DNA from: Beijerinckiaceae bacterium
Lineage (GTDB): Bacteria; Pseudomonadota; Alphaproteobacteria; Rhizobiales; Beijerinckiaceae
Direction of reading: 5' to 3'
Assembly: GCA_030684835.1 (NCBI GenBank)
Contig: JAUXWZ010000023.1
Coordinates: 1-40,405, forward strand
DNA: 40,405 bases
The notes under the pieces were generated by a model, which saw only the letters and a list, made by a program, of their open reading frames with translations, ran no database searches and was not told where the DNA came from. Position 1 is the first letter of the stretch. Each line of letters starts with the position of its first letter. The position numbers and the translations under genes are program-made. Positions 8,601 through 17,407 of this stretch are shown here, in pieces.

Positions 8601-10774
8601 CTCTCTTCTGTTCGCCGACGATGGAGCTCGGCGTCGATATTTCTGCGTTGAATACCGTCTATCTGCGCAACGTGCCACCGACCCCCGCCAACTACGCTCA
8701 GCGCGCGGGCCGGGCCGGGCGGTCCGGCCAACCAGCGGTTATCGTCACCTATTGCGCCGCACAGTCCCCGCACGATCAATATTTCTTCGAGCGCCGCAAT
8801 GAGATGGTGGCCGGGGTCGTACGGCCGCCAGCGCTGGACATCACCAACGAGGAATTGGTTCGCTCGCACTTGCACGCTGTCTGGCTGGCCGAGGCCAAGC
8901 TGGCGCTATCGCCGGACATTCCTGAGATCCTCGATCTGACGCAGGCGAAGTATCCCCTTGAACAGGAAGTTCTCGACGTCATCAGCAGGCCCGGTCTGGT
9001 GACCGCTGCGTGCGCGCCGATGAAAAGGGTGCTAGACCAAATCCTCGCGTCAATGGATGGCAAGAAACCCGTCTGGATGGGCGAGGGGGATGATTTCATC
9101 CTGGAGGTCGCGAAGCGGGCGCCTCAGGAGTTCGACCGTGCCTTCGACCGCTGGCGTGAACTCTACAATTCGGCTCGGACCCAGCTTATGGAGGCCAACA
9201 GCCGTTCCGAGATCGCGGGCCTGTCGGGTGCCGACCGGCGCAAGATCAAGGCGGCCCAGATGCAGGCCAGCGACCAGATCGCCATCCTTGAACAGGGCAA
9301 GGCCACAAACGGTTCGGATTTCTATTCCTATCGGTACCTCGCGACCGAGGGCTTTCTGCCGGGCTACAATTTTCCGCGGCTTCCGCTCTATGCCTTCGTA
9401 CCAGGAGAGGGAAAGGCCGGTTCCTTCCTGCAGCGCGCCCGGTTCTTGGCGATCTCGGAGTTCGGACCGCGCAGCCTGATCTATCACGAGGGCAGGGCAT
9501 ACCGGGTGATGAAAGCCAAGTTGCCGCCCGAAGTCCGCACCGGGGACGGGTCGGAACTCGCCACCAAGGACATCTTCATCTGCTCCAATTGCGGTGCCTG
9601 CCACGAAGGCGAGGTCGAGCGCTGCCACGCGTGCGACTCCCCGATGGCGGGTGAAGTTCCCGTGCAGCGAACACTTCGGATCGACAATGTCGAAGCTGCC
9701 CCCGCCGATCGCATCACGGCGAACGACGAAGAGCGTGTCCGCCAGGGCTTTGACATCCAGACAGTTTTCTCCTGGCCGAAGCGCGATGGTCGCCTTCATG
9801 TCACCGAGGCTGATTTCCGTTGCGGCGAAACCTCGATCCTTGCCCTGCAATATGCCAACAGCGCCGAAATCAGCCGGATCAATAAGGGGCTGAAGCGGCG
9901 TAAGAATCAGACTGTCTTCGGCTTCAACATCGACCCCCGCAGCGGCTACTGGGCCAAGTCGGAAGATGAGGATGCGGACGTCGACGTGCCGCCGGACGTC
10001 GTAAGGCCGGTTCGAATTGTGCCGATCGTGCGAGACCGCAAGAACGCGCTCCTGCTCCGCTTCCGCGAACCAGAAGCCTATGCCCCCGAGACGATCGCGA
10101 CGGTTCAGCATGCCCTTCTGCGTGGAATCTCCGTCATCTTTCAGCTGGAAGAAAGCGAAATCCTTGGCGAACCATTGCCCGCCCGCGACAACCGCCGCGC
10201 CATCCTTGCTTATGAAGCGACGGAAGGTGGCGCGGGCGTCCTGAGCCGCTTAGTTGAAGACGCCCATTCCCTCGGCAAGGTCGCCAGAGAAGCCCTGTCT
10301 CTCATGCATTTCGAGAAGGTCGATGAAGCCGTCACGGCGGGAGATGCCAAGGTCTTGGTTGATCGGGATGGCGAGGCCTGTATCCGTGGCTGCTATCGCT
10401 GTCTGTTGTCCTACTTCAACCAGCCAGACCACGAGCTGATCGACCGCGCCAGTGACGAGGCCAAGCAGATGCTCATCGACCTTGCCCGTGGCGAGGTGGT
10501 GCTTGCGACCGCACCGGTGCGCACTGCGAGCGCAGTGGGTTGGGAAGCGGCCTTCAAAGATGTAGGGGTCCCAGCCCCGGATGGCTCGTCCGTCATCTTT
10601 GCCGAACAGGAAATGAGCTTTGCATGGCGCAACCATTTCGTTGCGGCTGCGACCGAAGGCCTGTCGGATGCCGCGCGCGAGACTGCTGATGCCAAAGGCT
10701 GGACCCTGTTTGAGTTGCCCGCGACTACCGCGGATGGCGTCCCCGACGCGCTGGCTTCGATGTTCAAGGATTGA
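5603..10774 (+). CDS. Giant YprA/DruE-like DExH helicase with zinc motifs and DUF1998-like C-terminus
   Basis: A 1,723-residue superfamily 2 helicase, first gene of the defence operon. RecA1 carries a Q-like RLHRHQAQ, Walker A TGTGSGKS (107-114), DELH (230-233) and GTSAT (motif III, about 264-268). RecA2 has SPTMELGVDI (about 1003) and the arginine-finger motif QRAGRAGRSG (about 1032), so both lobes look active. Between and after them are cysteine pairs: CRECG near 456, CPCC near 568 and a CSNCGACHEGEVERCHACDS ribbon near 1325. A DUF1998-like module follows (EATEGGAGVL near 1534, then CIRGCYRCLLSY near 1592). Single-chain helicase plus DUF1998 is the plan of YprA/MrfA, DpdJ and Druantia DruE; in DISARM it is split between DrmA and DrmB. 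The length fits DruE-like proteins. The expected role is translocation on phage or foreign DNA. The stop sits 5 bases before the next ATG. The family call is firm, the subfamily less so. Confidence 0.88.
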   Translation: MKAFEFDHNLVDTYARFSRSFSTIRAEDIKSEIEQQYDKGRFWPDALLSLNPRFLSGPTVDDLVASGDLDEATGKIFRIGAASIRLHRHQAQSISKARADQSFVVTTGTGSGKSLCFFVPIVDAIVRSKKAGRPRKTRAIIVYPMNALANSQIKEIEKFISQSGLPENLKPVVRRYTGQESQEERQRIADNPPDILLTNFMMAELLLTRQDSLDTQVIDNANGLEFIVLDELHTYRGRQGADVAILVRRLRNRCAPTKAPICIGTSATMANDGSEIGRAKAVADVASRLFGASIGPDAVIDESLQRATDDRLKLDDVRSKLAHVLTNDLPDGLTDAVLRRHPLAVWAELAIGLDDGQELKRKKPVPFDTAVERLSEDSGVDAATCRSGFEHFLTRVSLPETERGGPGSSAFLAFKLHRFISGAGEIFTTLTRRPRRVLFEGQLEDPDAPGHRLYPTRFCRECGHEVHVVTKMQDAEGLRFLPRNIDDTPLADPDGDVAGYLTPIGEGDPDFAFTGDPETYPEDWREERNGIERLRANRKGRLPALVTVMPDGRFRPNGVSFWFIPGKFGFCPCCLKQAHPSMRERSKLAGLSGEGRSSATTHLVSTALEWMNGDSSGVPAEKRKLLGFTDNRQDAALQAGHFNDYLFVSLLRGAILRAVLDAGDDGMAEDEFGLRVVKALGFTASNKGSRIHWMLDPEAGAVVREDAQRSLAKVLAHRVWTDLRRGWRYTNPSLSVLKLVDVDFIGLDDISEDTESLMAVLPELGSLDAAACRKLLKEILGAMLEGLAVSTEALDLTVLDTVGQKSRNLLRTPWAIDQKETLRSRTTLFLQAPGKDRVGLREEQTIIRAGHNSRIGRLINRKSIIGTKLSKTDYLTVMSGLMELMAREGLVSLVEIEADLHGWRLSPSAVRLVPGEAIRSGTAYGNRYFHDLYNVIAADLKRGRSTYWGLEGREHTAQVSQRQREWREWRFRFEDDDRAKLKENVAEIKSSGESDQFLPALFCSPTMELGVDISALNTVYLRNVPPTPANYAQRAGRAGRSGQPAVIVTYCAAQSPHDQYFFERRNEMVAGVVRPPALDITNEELVRSHLHAVWLAEAKLALSPDIPEILDLTQAKYPLEQEVLDVISRPGLVTAACAPMKRVLDQILASMDGKKPVWMGEGDDFILEVAKRAPQEFDRAFDRWRELYNSARTQLMEANSRSEIAGLSGADRRKIKAAQMQASDQIAILEQGKATNGSDFYSYRYLATEGFLPGYNFPRLPLYAFVPGEGKAGSFLQRARFLAISEFGPRSLIYHEGRAYRVMKAKLPPEVRTGDGSELATKDIFICSNCGACHEGEVERCHACDSPMAGEVPVQRTLRIDNVEAAPADRITANDEERVRQGFDIQTVFSWPKRDGRLHVTEADFRCGETSILALQYANSAEISRINKGLKRRKNQTVFGFNIDPRSGYWAKSEDEDADVDVPPDVVRPVRIVPIVRDRKNALLLRFREPEAYAPETIATVQHALLRGISVIFQLEESEILGEPLPARDNRRAILAYEATEGGAGVLSRLVEDAHSLGKVAREALSLMHFEKVDEAVTAGDAKVLVDRDGEACIRGCYRCLLSYFNQPDHELIDRASDEAKQMLIDLARGEVVLATAPVRTASAVGWEAAFKDVGVPAPDGSSVIFAEQEMSFAWRNHFVAAATEGLSDAARETADAKGWTLFELPATTADGVPDALASMFKD

Positions 10775-10779
10775 TTTTG

Positions 10780-13545
10780 ATGACCGTGAGTTTTGCCCCG
10801 GGAGACCTTGTGCGTGCTCGCGGGCGCGAATGGGTGGCCCTGCCTTCGCCGCGCGAGGGAATTTTGGCACTCCGCCCCCTCTCAGGGAGCGAGAATGATA
10901 CGGTCATTCTTGACCCTTCTCTCGAAACGCTCCCGGTATCGGCGGCCCGCTTCGACTTGCCAGCCCATGCGGCGACAACCGTCCAGTCGAAGGCGGCACT
11001 CCTGGCTGACGCGATGCGCTTGACCCTTCGGCGTGGAGCAGGCCCGTTCCGATCCGCCGCTCAGCTGGCCTTCGAGCCCAGAATTTACCAACTCGTTCCT
11101 CTGCTGATGGCGCTTCGCCTTCAGGTGCCCCGCCTTCTGATCGCCGACGATGTCGGGATCGGGAAAACAATCGAGGCCGGGCTCATCCTTCGTGAGCTGA
11201 TGGATCGGGGAGAAGTCGATCGCTTCTCTGTGCTCTGCCCACCGCATCTCGTCGAACAGTGGGTCGGGGAATTGAAATCACGCTTCGGCATCGAAGCTGT
11301 CGCCGTCACTTCGGGCAGTGCATCTCGCCTTGAACGCAATCTGCCTCTCGCGCAGACGCTTTTCGATGCCTATTCCTACACGGTGGTCAGCCTCGACTAC
11401 ATCAAGGCCGAAAAGCGCCGCGAGGGGTTTGCCCGGGCCTGCCCAGATTTCGTGATCGTTGATGAGGCCCACGCCTGCGTAGGCACCCACAAGGGAAAAC
11501 AGCAGCGTTTCGAGTTACTCGCCCGGCTCGCATGCGATCCGGAGCGGCGGATGATCCTTCTCACCGCGACGCCCCATTCGGGGGACGAAGACGCCTTCGG
11601 TCGCCTTCTCTCGCTAATCGAGCAGTCCTTCGGCGCGATGAACTTCGACGATGCTCGCTATCGCGAACGCCTCGCGCGGCACTTCGTGCAGCGCCAGCGC
11701 ATTGATCTCGTCTCAGGCGATTGGGATGAAGATCGCGCTTTCCCGAAACACGAGACGACGGAGTCTCCATATCGTTTGTCCCAGCCTCATCTCGATTTTC
11801 AGGAGGCGGTGCTGGACTATTGCTTCGGCGTGGTCTCGCGGGCGGGTTCTGGGCAGCGGGAACAGCGTCTTGCCTTCTGGGGCACACTGGCCTTGATGCG
11901 CTGTGTTGGCTCATCGCCAGCCGCCGCCCTCAGCGCCCTGCGCAACCGCGTATCCAACGAGAGCGACCGTCTTGAGCCTCAGATCTACGACGAAGATTCT
12001 GACGACGAAGACGCCGTGGATCTCGAACCAGGTACCGGCTTTGACACCGACCCAGCACTCTTGGCTCTGGTCAGAAAAGCCGAAGAACTGGTCCACAATG
12101 CCGATCCCAAGCTCACTGCACTAATCGACGCCCTGACGCCGCTGACTAAGAAGGGCGCAAACCCGGTCGTATTCTGTCGCTATCTCGCGACGGCCGAACA
12201 TGTCCGTGACGGCCTACGCAAGGCATTTCCCAAGCTCGTCGTGGAAGCCGTGACCGGCGTTCTGACACCTGACGAGCGCCGCGATCGCGTTGCGGATATG
12301 GCGGCGGCAGACGATCAAAAGCAAAACCAGCGCATCCTCGTTGCCACCGACTGCTTGTCGGAAGGAATCAACCTCCAGCAGCTGTTCGACACGGTCGTTC
12401 ATTACGATCTATCCTGGAATCCGACCCGGCATCAGCAGCGCGAGGGCCGGGTCGATCGCTTCGGACAGCCGGCCGAGCTCGTCCGTTCAATCATGATGTT
12501 CTCACCCGACAGCGCCATAGACGGGGCTGTGCTCGAGGTGATCCTCCGCAAGGCAGAGGAGATCCGCAAGGCAACGGGCGTGACGGTGCCGCTCCCTGAC
12601 AATCGGGGGCCGGTCACGGATGCTCTTATGGCTTCGATGATGTTGCGCAGAGGCGGAACGCGTCAGTTGGCGCTCGACCTGCGCCTTGATGATGGCACCA
12701 AGGCCATGGAGGCGCGCTGGCGGGACGCATCGGAAAGCGAGAAAAAATCCCGTGCTCGCTTTGCCCAGAACTCCATGAAACCGCACGAAGTGGCTCCCGA
12801 ATGGGAGAGAGTCCGGACCCTGCTGGGATCGCCCCAAGATGCGAAGGGCTTCATCGAGAGGGCGATGTCACGCTTCGGCGTGCCGCTTGAGCCGCGCAAG
12901 ACCTTGCTGGTTGCCCATGTCCATGCGCTGGAAGCGGCGCTCAAAGAACGCCTCGCTCAACGGGACCTGACCGGCTCCGTCCGCCTTGCCATGGTCGAAC
13001 CGGCACCGTCAGGCACAGCTCTGCTCACAAGAACGCATCCGCTGACGGCGACACTTGCAGAGGCGCTGGTGGAAGCTTCACTCGATCCGGACACTCTCTC
13101 CGGGCTGGGGATTGGCCGGGTTGGCGCGTGGCCGACACCGGCCGTCCAGCAGATGACGCGGATTGCACTCCTTAGGATACGGTTCAAGCTGACGGTCCAT
13201 GCCCGAAAGGAGCGTCTGCTTCTCGCCGAGGAAGCTGCCCTTGTCGCCTTGCATGGCGCCAAGATTGTCGCGAGCGGCGAAGCAGCCCGCACGCTCCTGA
13301 ACACGCCCGCAGCCGCTGACCTGGCATCATCGGCCCGGGACCGGTTCGTCATCAAAGCCAAGGAGGATCTGCCCGGCCTGCTCGACGGCCCTTTGGCCGA
13401 GTTCGTTATGACTCGCGCGGAAGAGCTGATGCAAGATCATGCTCGCCTGCGCGCAGCCGCAGGTTCGGCCTCTCGCGTCACAGTCGAGGCGGTTCAGCCG
13501 CCCGATGTGATCGGCCTGTTTGTTCTGATGCCAAGCGAGGTCTGA
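10780..13545 (+). CDS. SNF2/RapA-type helicase, DISARM DrmD-like
   Basis: A 921-residue SNF2-family ATPase. Walker A is GIGKT within IADDVGIGKTIEAGLIL (about 126-130), DEAH is at about 228-231 (FVIVDEAHACVG), LTATPHSGDEDAF is motif III, and the C-terminal lobe has ATDCLSEGINLQ and HYDLSWNPTRHQQREGRVDRFGQ (motif VI near 552-563). This ADDVGIGKT-IEAGLIL signature is the one I associate with DrmD of class 1 DISARM and its RapA-like relatives. The C-terminal third is helical and of unknown role. I chose the ATG at 10780; a TTG at 10771 overlapping the upstream stop is possible and would add three residues. The next gene starts 3 bases after the stop. Likely role: ATP-driven movement on DNA, acting with the large helicase and the methyltransferase. 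Confident on family, moderately on subtype. Confidence 0.9.
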   Translation: MTVSFAPGDLVRARGREWVALPSPREGILALRPLSGSENDTVILDPSLETLPVSAARFDLPAHAATTVQSKAALLADAMRLTLRRGAGPFRSAAQLAFEPRIYQLVPLLMALRLQVPRLLIADDVGIGKTIEAGLILRELMDRGEVDRFSVLCPPHLVEQWVGELKSRFGIEAVAVTSGSASRLERNLPLAQTLFDAYSYTVVSLDYIKAEKRREGFARACPDFVIVDEAHACVGTHKGKQQRFELLARLACDPERRMILLTATPHSGDEDAFGRLLSLIEQSFGAMNFDDARYRERLARHFVQRQRIDLVSGDWDEDRAFPKHETTESPYRLSQPHLDFQEAVLDYCFGVVSRAGSGQREQRLAFWGTLALMRCVGSSPAAALSALRNRVSNESDRLEPQIYDEDSDDEDAVDLEPGTGFDTDPALLALVRKAEELVHNADPKLTALIDALTPLTKKGANPVVFCRYLATAEHVRDGLRKAFPKLVVEAVTGVLTPDERRDRVADMAAADDQKQNQRILVATDCLSEGINLQQLFDTVVHYDLSWNPTRHQQREGRVDRFGQPAELVRSIMMFSPDSAIDGAVLEVILRKAEEIRKATGVTVPLPDNRGPVTDALMASMMLRRGGTRQLALDLRLDDGTKAMEARWRDASESEKKSRARFAQNSMKPHEVAPEWERVRTLLGSPQDAKGFIERAMSRFGVPLEPRKTLLVAHVHALEAALKERLAQRDLTGSVRLAMVEPAPSGTALLTRTHPLTATLAEALVEASLDPDTLSGLGIGRVGAWPTPAVQQMTRIALLRIRFKLTVHARKERLLLAEEAALVALHGAKIVASGEAARTLLNTPAAADLASSARDRFVIKAKEDLPGLLDGPLAEFVMTRAEELMQDHARLRAAAGSASRVTVEAVQPPDVIGLFVLMPSEV

Positions 13546-13548
13546 TCA

Positions 13549-16500
13549 ATGGCCCGCAAATCCATCATCGATATGTCGGCATGGCCGTCGCTCAGCCTTG
13601 AGGGCAATCTCATTGCGCCGGCAATGGTTGCCGCGATTGATCGCCGCGAGGCGACGGAGCAAGCGGAGGCCGACTACCGCATCCGTAAGGGCCTCACGAT
13701 CCGCGAAGAAATCTCGACTGCTTTTCGCGTCGGGCAGTCGCATTTCGACGCCTTTGCAAAAATTGATAACCCTTCGCCGGAAGCTACGCGGCGTTTCGTG
13801 CGCGCTTTTCTTCAGGAGACGTTCGGCTTCGACGATCTCGGCGCAGGGCAGGGCGCCATTGCATTCATTGCGGGCGAACGCGTGCCTATCGTTGTCGTGC
13901 CTCCGTCCGACGAGAAACTCGACCGGCGTAGCCCGACCCTTTCGACTGACCGCACACGCTCGCCGGCCTTCGCGCTTCAGGACCGCCTGAACGAGCATGA
14001 CTCGAACCTGTGGGGCCTTGTCACCAACGGTACGCTGATACGTTTGATGCGCGACAACGCATCACTGACCCGCCCGGCGTATATTGAGGCCGATCTTTCG
14101 CAGATATTCACAAACGAGGACGCCGCGTCTTTTGCCGTCCTCTGGCTGCTGATCCACCGCACGCGCTTTGGCGTCGCTGGCGCTCCGGCGACCGATTGCG
14201 CGCTGGAACGCTGGCGCGAGGCCGGGTCAAAAGAAGGCGAAGTCGCGCGCGACCGTCTGGCTGTTCAGGTGCAAATTGCACTCAAGGTCCTCGGCTCGGG
14301 CTTCCTAGAGGCCAACCCTGACCTTGCTGCCAAACTGAAATCGGGCGACGTCAATCTGACCGAGTGGTTCAACGAACTTCTGCGCCTCGTCTATCGCCTG
14401 ATCTTCCTGATGGTGGCCGAGGATCGCAACCTCCTGCATCCCGAAAAAGCCAAGCCCGACGCCCGCAAGCTTTACGCCGAGGGCTACAGCCTCGCGGCAT
14501 TGCGCGCACAATGCTACCGCGCCGCATCGTGGGACAAACATCACGACCGCTATGATGCCATCAAGATCGTCTTCCACGCCTTAGCCCACGGGCAGGACGC
14601 GCTGGCGCTCCCGGCCCTTGGCGGCCTCTTCTCCGACGACAAGCTCCCGCACCTCGAAACCGCCCGCCTGCGCAACCGCGCCTTCATGGAGGCGCTCTAC
14701 CGCCTCTCCTGGCTCGACCAGAAGACCGGCATGGTCCCCGTCAACTGGCGCGCAATGGAGACTGAGGAATTGGGCTCTGTCTATGAATCTCTCCTCGAGC
14801 TCCAGCCGCAGCTGGGCGATGACGGCAAGACGCTGCTCTTCGCCTCCGAGGCCGCCGAGCAGAAGGGCAACCAGCGCAAGACCACCGGCTCCTACTACAC
14901 ACCCGACAGCCTCGTTCAGGCGCTGCTCGACACCGCGCTCGACCCCGTGCTCGACAAGACCGAGGCAGAGGCGGACGATCCAGTCAGAGCGCTCCTGAAA
15001 CTATCTGTTATCGACCCCGCCTGCGGTTCGGGCCACTTCCTGCTGGCCGCCGCCCGCCGCATCGCCACGCGCCTGGCCCGCATTCGCGCCGATGGCACGC
15101 CCTCGCTTGCCGATTTCCGCCATGCGCTCCGCGATGTAGCGCGCTCCTGCTTGCACGGGGTGGACCGCAACCCGATGGCGGTGGAGCTGACCAAGGTCGC
15201 GCTCTGGATCGAGACGGTGGACCCCGGCCTTCCGCTGGGCTTCTTCGACGCACAGATCCGCTGCGGCGACGCGCTGCTGGGGGTGTTCGACCTCAAGGTA
15301 CTGCAGGACGGCATCCCCGATGCCGCCTACAAGCCTCTCACCGGCGACGACAAGGAAACGGCGAAATACTACCAGCAGGCCAACAGGGACGCGAAGAAAG
15401 GCCAGGGCGGTTTCGATTTCGGCACAGGGCAAGTCGCCATGCCCGAGATGAAACCGTTGGCGCTGGATTTCTCAGGCTTCCGAGAACTGCCCGAGGATAC
15501 GGTGGAGCAGATCGGAACCAAGGAGGCGCGATTCGAGGAACTGCGCAAGGGGCAGGCCTTTGCGCGGGCGACGGCGGCGGCGAACCTTTATGTCGCGGCC
15601 TACTTGTTGCCCAAAGTCGGCGGCGCACCGGCCGGGGCTTCACCCCGCACAGTGCCGACGACCGAGGAACTGTGGCTTGCCCTCAATCAGGGCAAGATCA
15701 AGCCCTCGATGATAGAGGCCCCCAACGCCGCCCACCGTGCGAGGGCCTTCCACTGGCCGCTGGAGTTCCTCGATGTGATGCAGCGCGGTGGGTTCGACGT
15801 GGTGCTGGGGAACCCGCCGTGGGAAAAGGCCAATATAAAATACGAAGAATTCTTTCAAAAACACGAGCCAACCATTCTCGACGCGAAGAACGATGCTGAA
15901 CGAGAAGTCAAAATAGATGGCCTGCAATCGACAAATCCAAGAGTGTACCAAACATTTATGGAGCTATTGGATGAGACCGAGAGGAAGATAAACTATTTGA
16001 GGAATTCTGGTTTTCTTCCCCTCACGTCCAAAGGCTTCATTAATTACTATTCCAGCTTCGCTGAACTAATGTTGAACCTGATGGGGGAAACTGCGCGATC
16101 CGGCGCGATCCTGCAGAGTGGAGTTGCCACAGACAAGACAAATGAAGATTTTTTCCACTTCATTGTTTCGAACAACCGCCTGCGTTCACTTTATGATTTT
16201 ATCAATACCGAGAAAATCTTCAGTATTGATTCCCGATTTAAGTTTTCATTGGTGACGATGTCTCGTGGGCCGGTTGATGGTGCGCCACTGTTCGCATTTA
16301 ATTTGACAAATCCAAGTAGCATTCTCTTGAACGGTTACAGTTTGACATATGATGACATTGCAAGGGTCAATCCAAACACCTTCACCTGCCCGGTATTCAA
16401 TACGCCGAAAGATGCCGAAATCGTCCGCAAGATGTATGTAAACGCTGGTTTGTTTTCTGCTTCTGACGAACGGGGGTTCACATCAGACGTGGAACTCCAC

Positions 16501-17406
16501 AGGATGTTCAACGCGACAACCGACCAGAAGCGTTTCTTCGTGCTCTCCGATGATTTTACGGAGCTATCTCAAAACTGGCTTCCAGTTTATGAGGCTAAGC
16601 TAATTTGGCACTTCGATCATCGGTTAAGCAGCTTTAATGGTGCATCAAAGATTGAGATTAAAAATGGCAACGCTTCGAATATCCCTTTGGCGTTGAAGCG
16701 AAATATTTCTTGTGAAGTTCTTCCACGATGGGCTGTCGAGGAAAGCGAAACGCGTGATTTCGACTTCAAGTACCACTATTCTCACGAATGGTACTTGGCG
16801 ATTAGGATGGTAACCAGTGCGTCGAATGAGCGAACGCTGGTTGCGGCGATTATCCCAAAATCAGGAAGTGTAAACTCACTAAACCTCGTGACAGGAGTAA
16901 GTGCTCTTCAAGCTTCATGCCTGTTGGCTAACCTAACCTCGCTGGGGTTGGACTATGTTGTGAGAACGAAGGTCAATAGCAACAACTTGAACCAATGGAT
17001 CATTGAGCAGCTGCCAACAATTCCATTTTCCAGATATGCTGATCAAGTATTCGATAAAATATCGAGATGGGTGCTGGAGCTCACCTACACCTCGCACAGC
17101 CTCGCCCCCTTCGCCCGCGATCTGGGCTATGACGGCCCGCCCTTCGCCTGGGACGAGGACCACCGCGCCGACCTGCGCGCCGATCTTGACGCCTTATACG
17201 CCCGCGCCTACGGGCTGACCCGCGACGAGCTGCGCTACATCATCGATCCAGCCGACGTGAAGGGCCGCGACTATCCTAGCGAAACCTTCCGCGTCTTGAA
17301 GGAAAAAGAAATCCGCCACCACGGCGAATACCGCACCCGCCGCCTCGTCCTCGCCGCGTGGGACCGAATGGAGACCAATGGCGAGTTCGCGGCGATGGGG
17401 ATGTGA
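13549..17406 (+). CDS. DrmMI/PglX-like DNA adenine-N6 methyltransferase (Eco57I-type)
   Basis: A 1,285-residue DNA methyltransferase. A type I/Eco57I-like N-terminal region precedes KTTGSYYTPDSLVQALLD, the SAM-binding motif I VIDPACGSGHF (487-497), HGVDRNPMAVELTKVALW (motifs II-III), and the catalytic NPPW (755-758 in VVLGNPPW), which indicates adenine-N6 methylation. The region after NPPW (about residues 761-1174) should be the target-recognition domain; its DNA is visibly AT-richer than both flanks, as if swapped in. The tail (LYARAYGLTRDELRYI...NGEFAAMGM) matches the general form of PglX/DrmMI proteins. No nuclease motif is evident at the N-terminus. In DISARM the methyltransferase marks self DNA while helicases act on incoming DNA; the same is inferred here. 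It lies 3 bases downstream of the SNF2 gene and 1 base upstream of the ArdC-like gene. Confidence 0.92.
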   Translation: MARKSIIDMSAWPSLSLEGNLIAPAMVAAIDRREATEQAEADYRIRKGLTIREEISTAFRVGQSHFDAFAKIDNPSPEATRRFVRAFLQETFGFDDLGAGQGAIAFIAGERVPIVVVPPSDEKLDRRSPTLSTDRTRSPAFALQDRLNEHDSNLWGLVTNGTLIRLMRDNASLTRPAYIEADLSQIFTNEDAASFAVLWLLIHRTRFGVAGAPATDCALERWREAGSKEGEVARDRLAVQVQIALKVLGSGFLEANPDLAAKLKSGDVNLTEWFNELLRLVYRLIFLMVAEDRNLLHPEKAKPDARKLYAEGYSLAALRAQCYRAASWDKHHDRYDAIKIVFHALAHGQDALALPALGGLFSDDKLPHLETARLRNRAFMEALYRLSWLDQKTGMVPVNWRAMETEELGSVYESLLELQPQLGDDGKTLLFASEAAEQKGNQRKTTGSYYTPDSLVQALLDTALDPVLDKTEAEADDPVRALLKLSVIDPACGSGHFLLAAARRIATRLARIRADGTPSLADFRHALRDVARSCLHGVDRNPMAVELTKVALWIETVDPGLPLGFFDAQIRCGDALLGVFDLKVLQDGIPDAAYKPLTGDDKETAKYYQQANRDAKKGQGGFDFGTGQVAMPEMKPLALDFSGFRELPEDTVEQIGTKEARFEELRKGQAFARATAAANLYVAAYLLPKVGGAPAGASPRTVPTTEELWLALNQGKIKPSMIEAPNAAHRARAFHWPLEFLDVMQRGGFDVVLGNPPWEKANIKYEEFFQKHEPTILDAKNDAEREVKIDGLQSTNPRVYQTFMELLDETERKINYLRNSGFLPLTSKGFINYYSSFAELMLNLMGETARSGAILQSGVATDKTNEDFFHFIVSNNRLRSLYDFINTEKIFSIDSRFKFSLVTMSRGPVDGAPLFAFNLTNPSSILLNGYSLTYDDIARVNPNTFTCPVFNTPKDAEIVRKMYVNAGLFSASDERGFTSDVELHRMFNATTDQKRFFVLSDDFTELSQNWLPVYEAKLIWHFDHRLSSFNGASKIEIKNGNASNIPLALKRNISCEVLPRWAVEESETRDFDFKYHYSHEWYLAIRMVTSASNERTLVAAIIPKSGSVNSLNLVTGVSALQASCLLANLTSLGLDYVVRTKVNSNNLNQWIIEQLPTIPFSRYADQVFDKISRWVLELTYTSHSLAPFARDLGYDGPPFAWDEDHRADLRADLDALYARAYGLTRDELRYIIDPADVKGRDYPSETFRVLKEKEIRHHGEYRTRRLVLAAWDRMETNGEFAAMGM

Positions 17407-17407
17407 G

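Noticed and set aside
9050..10111. A 353-codon open frame on the minus strand
   Set aside because: It lies wholly within the helicase gene, has no recognisable motif, and the plus strand carries clear zinc and DUF1998-like motifs there.
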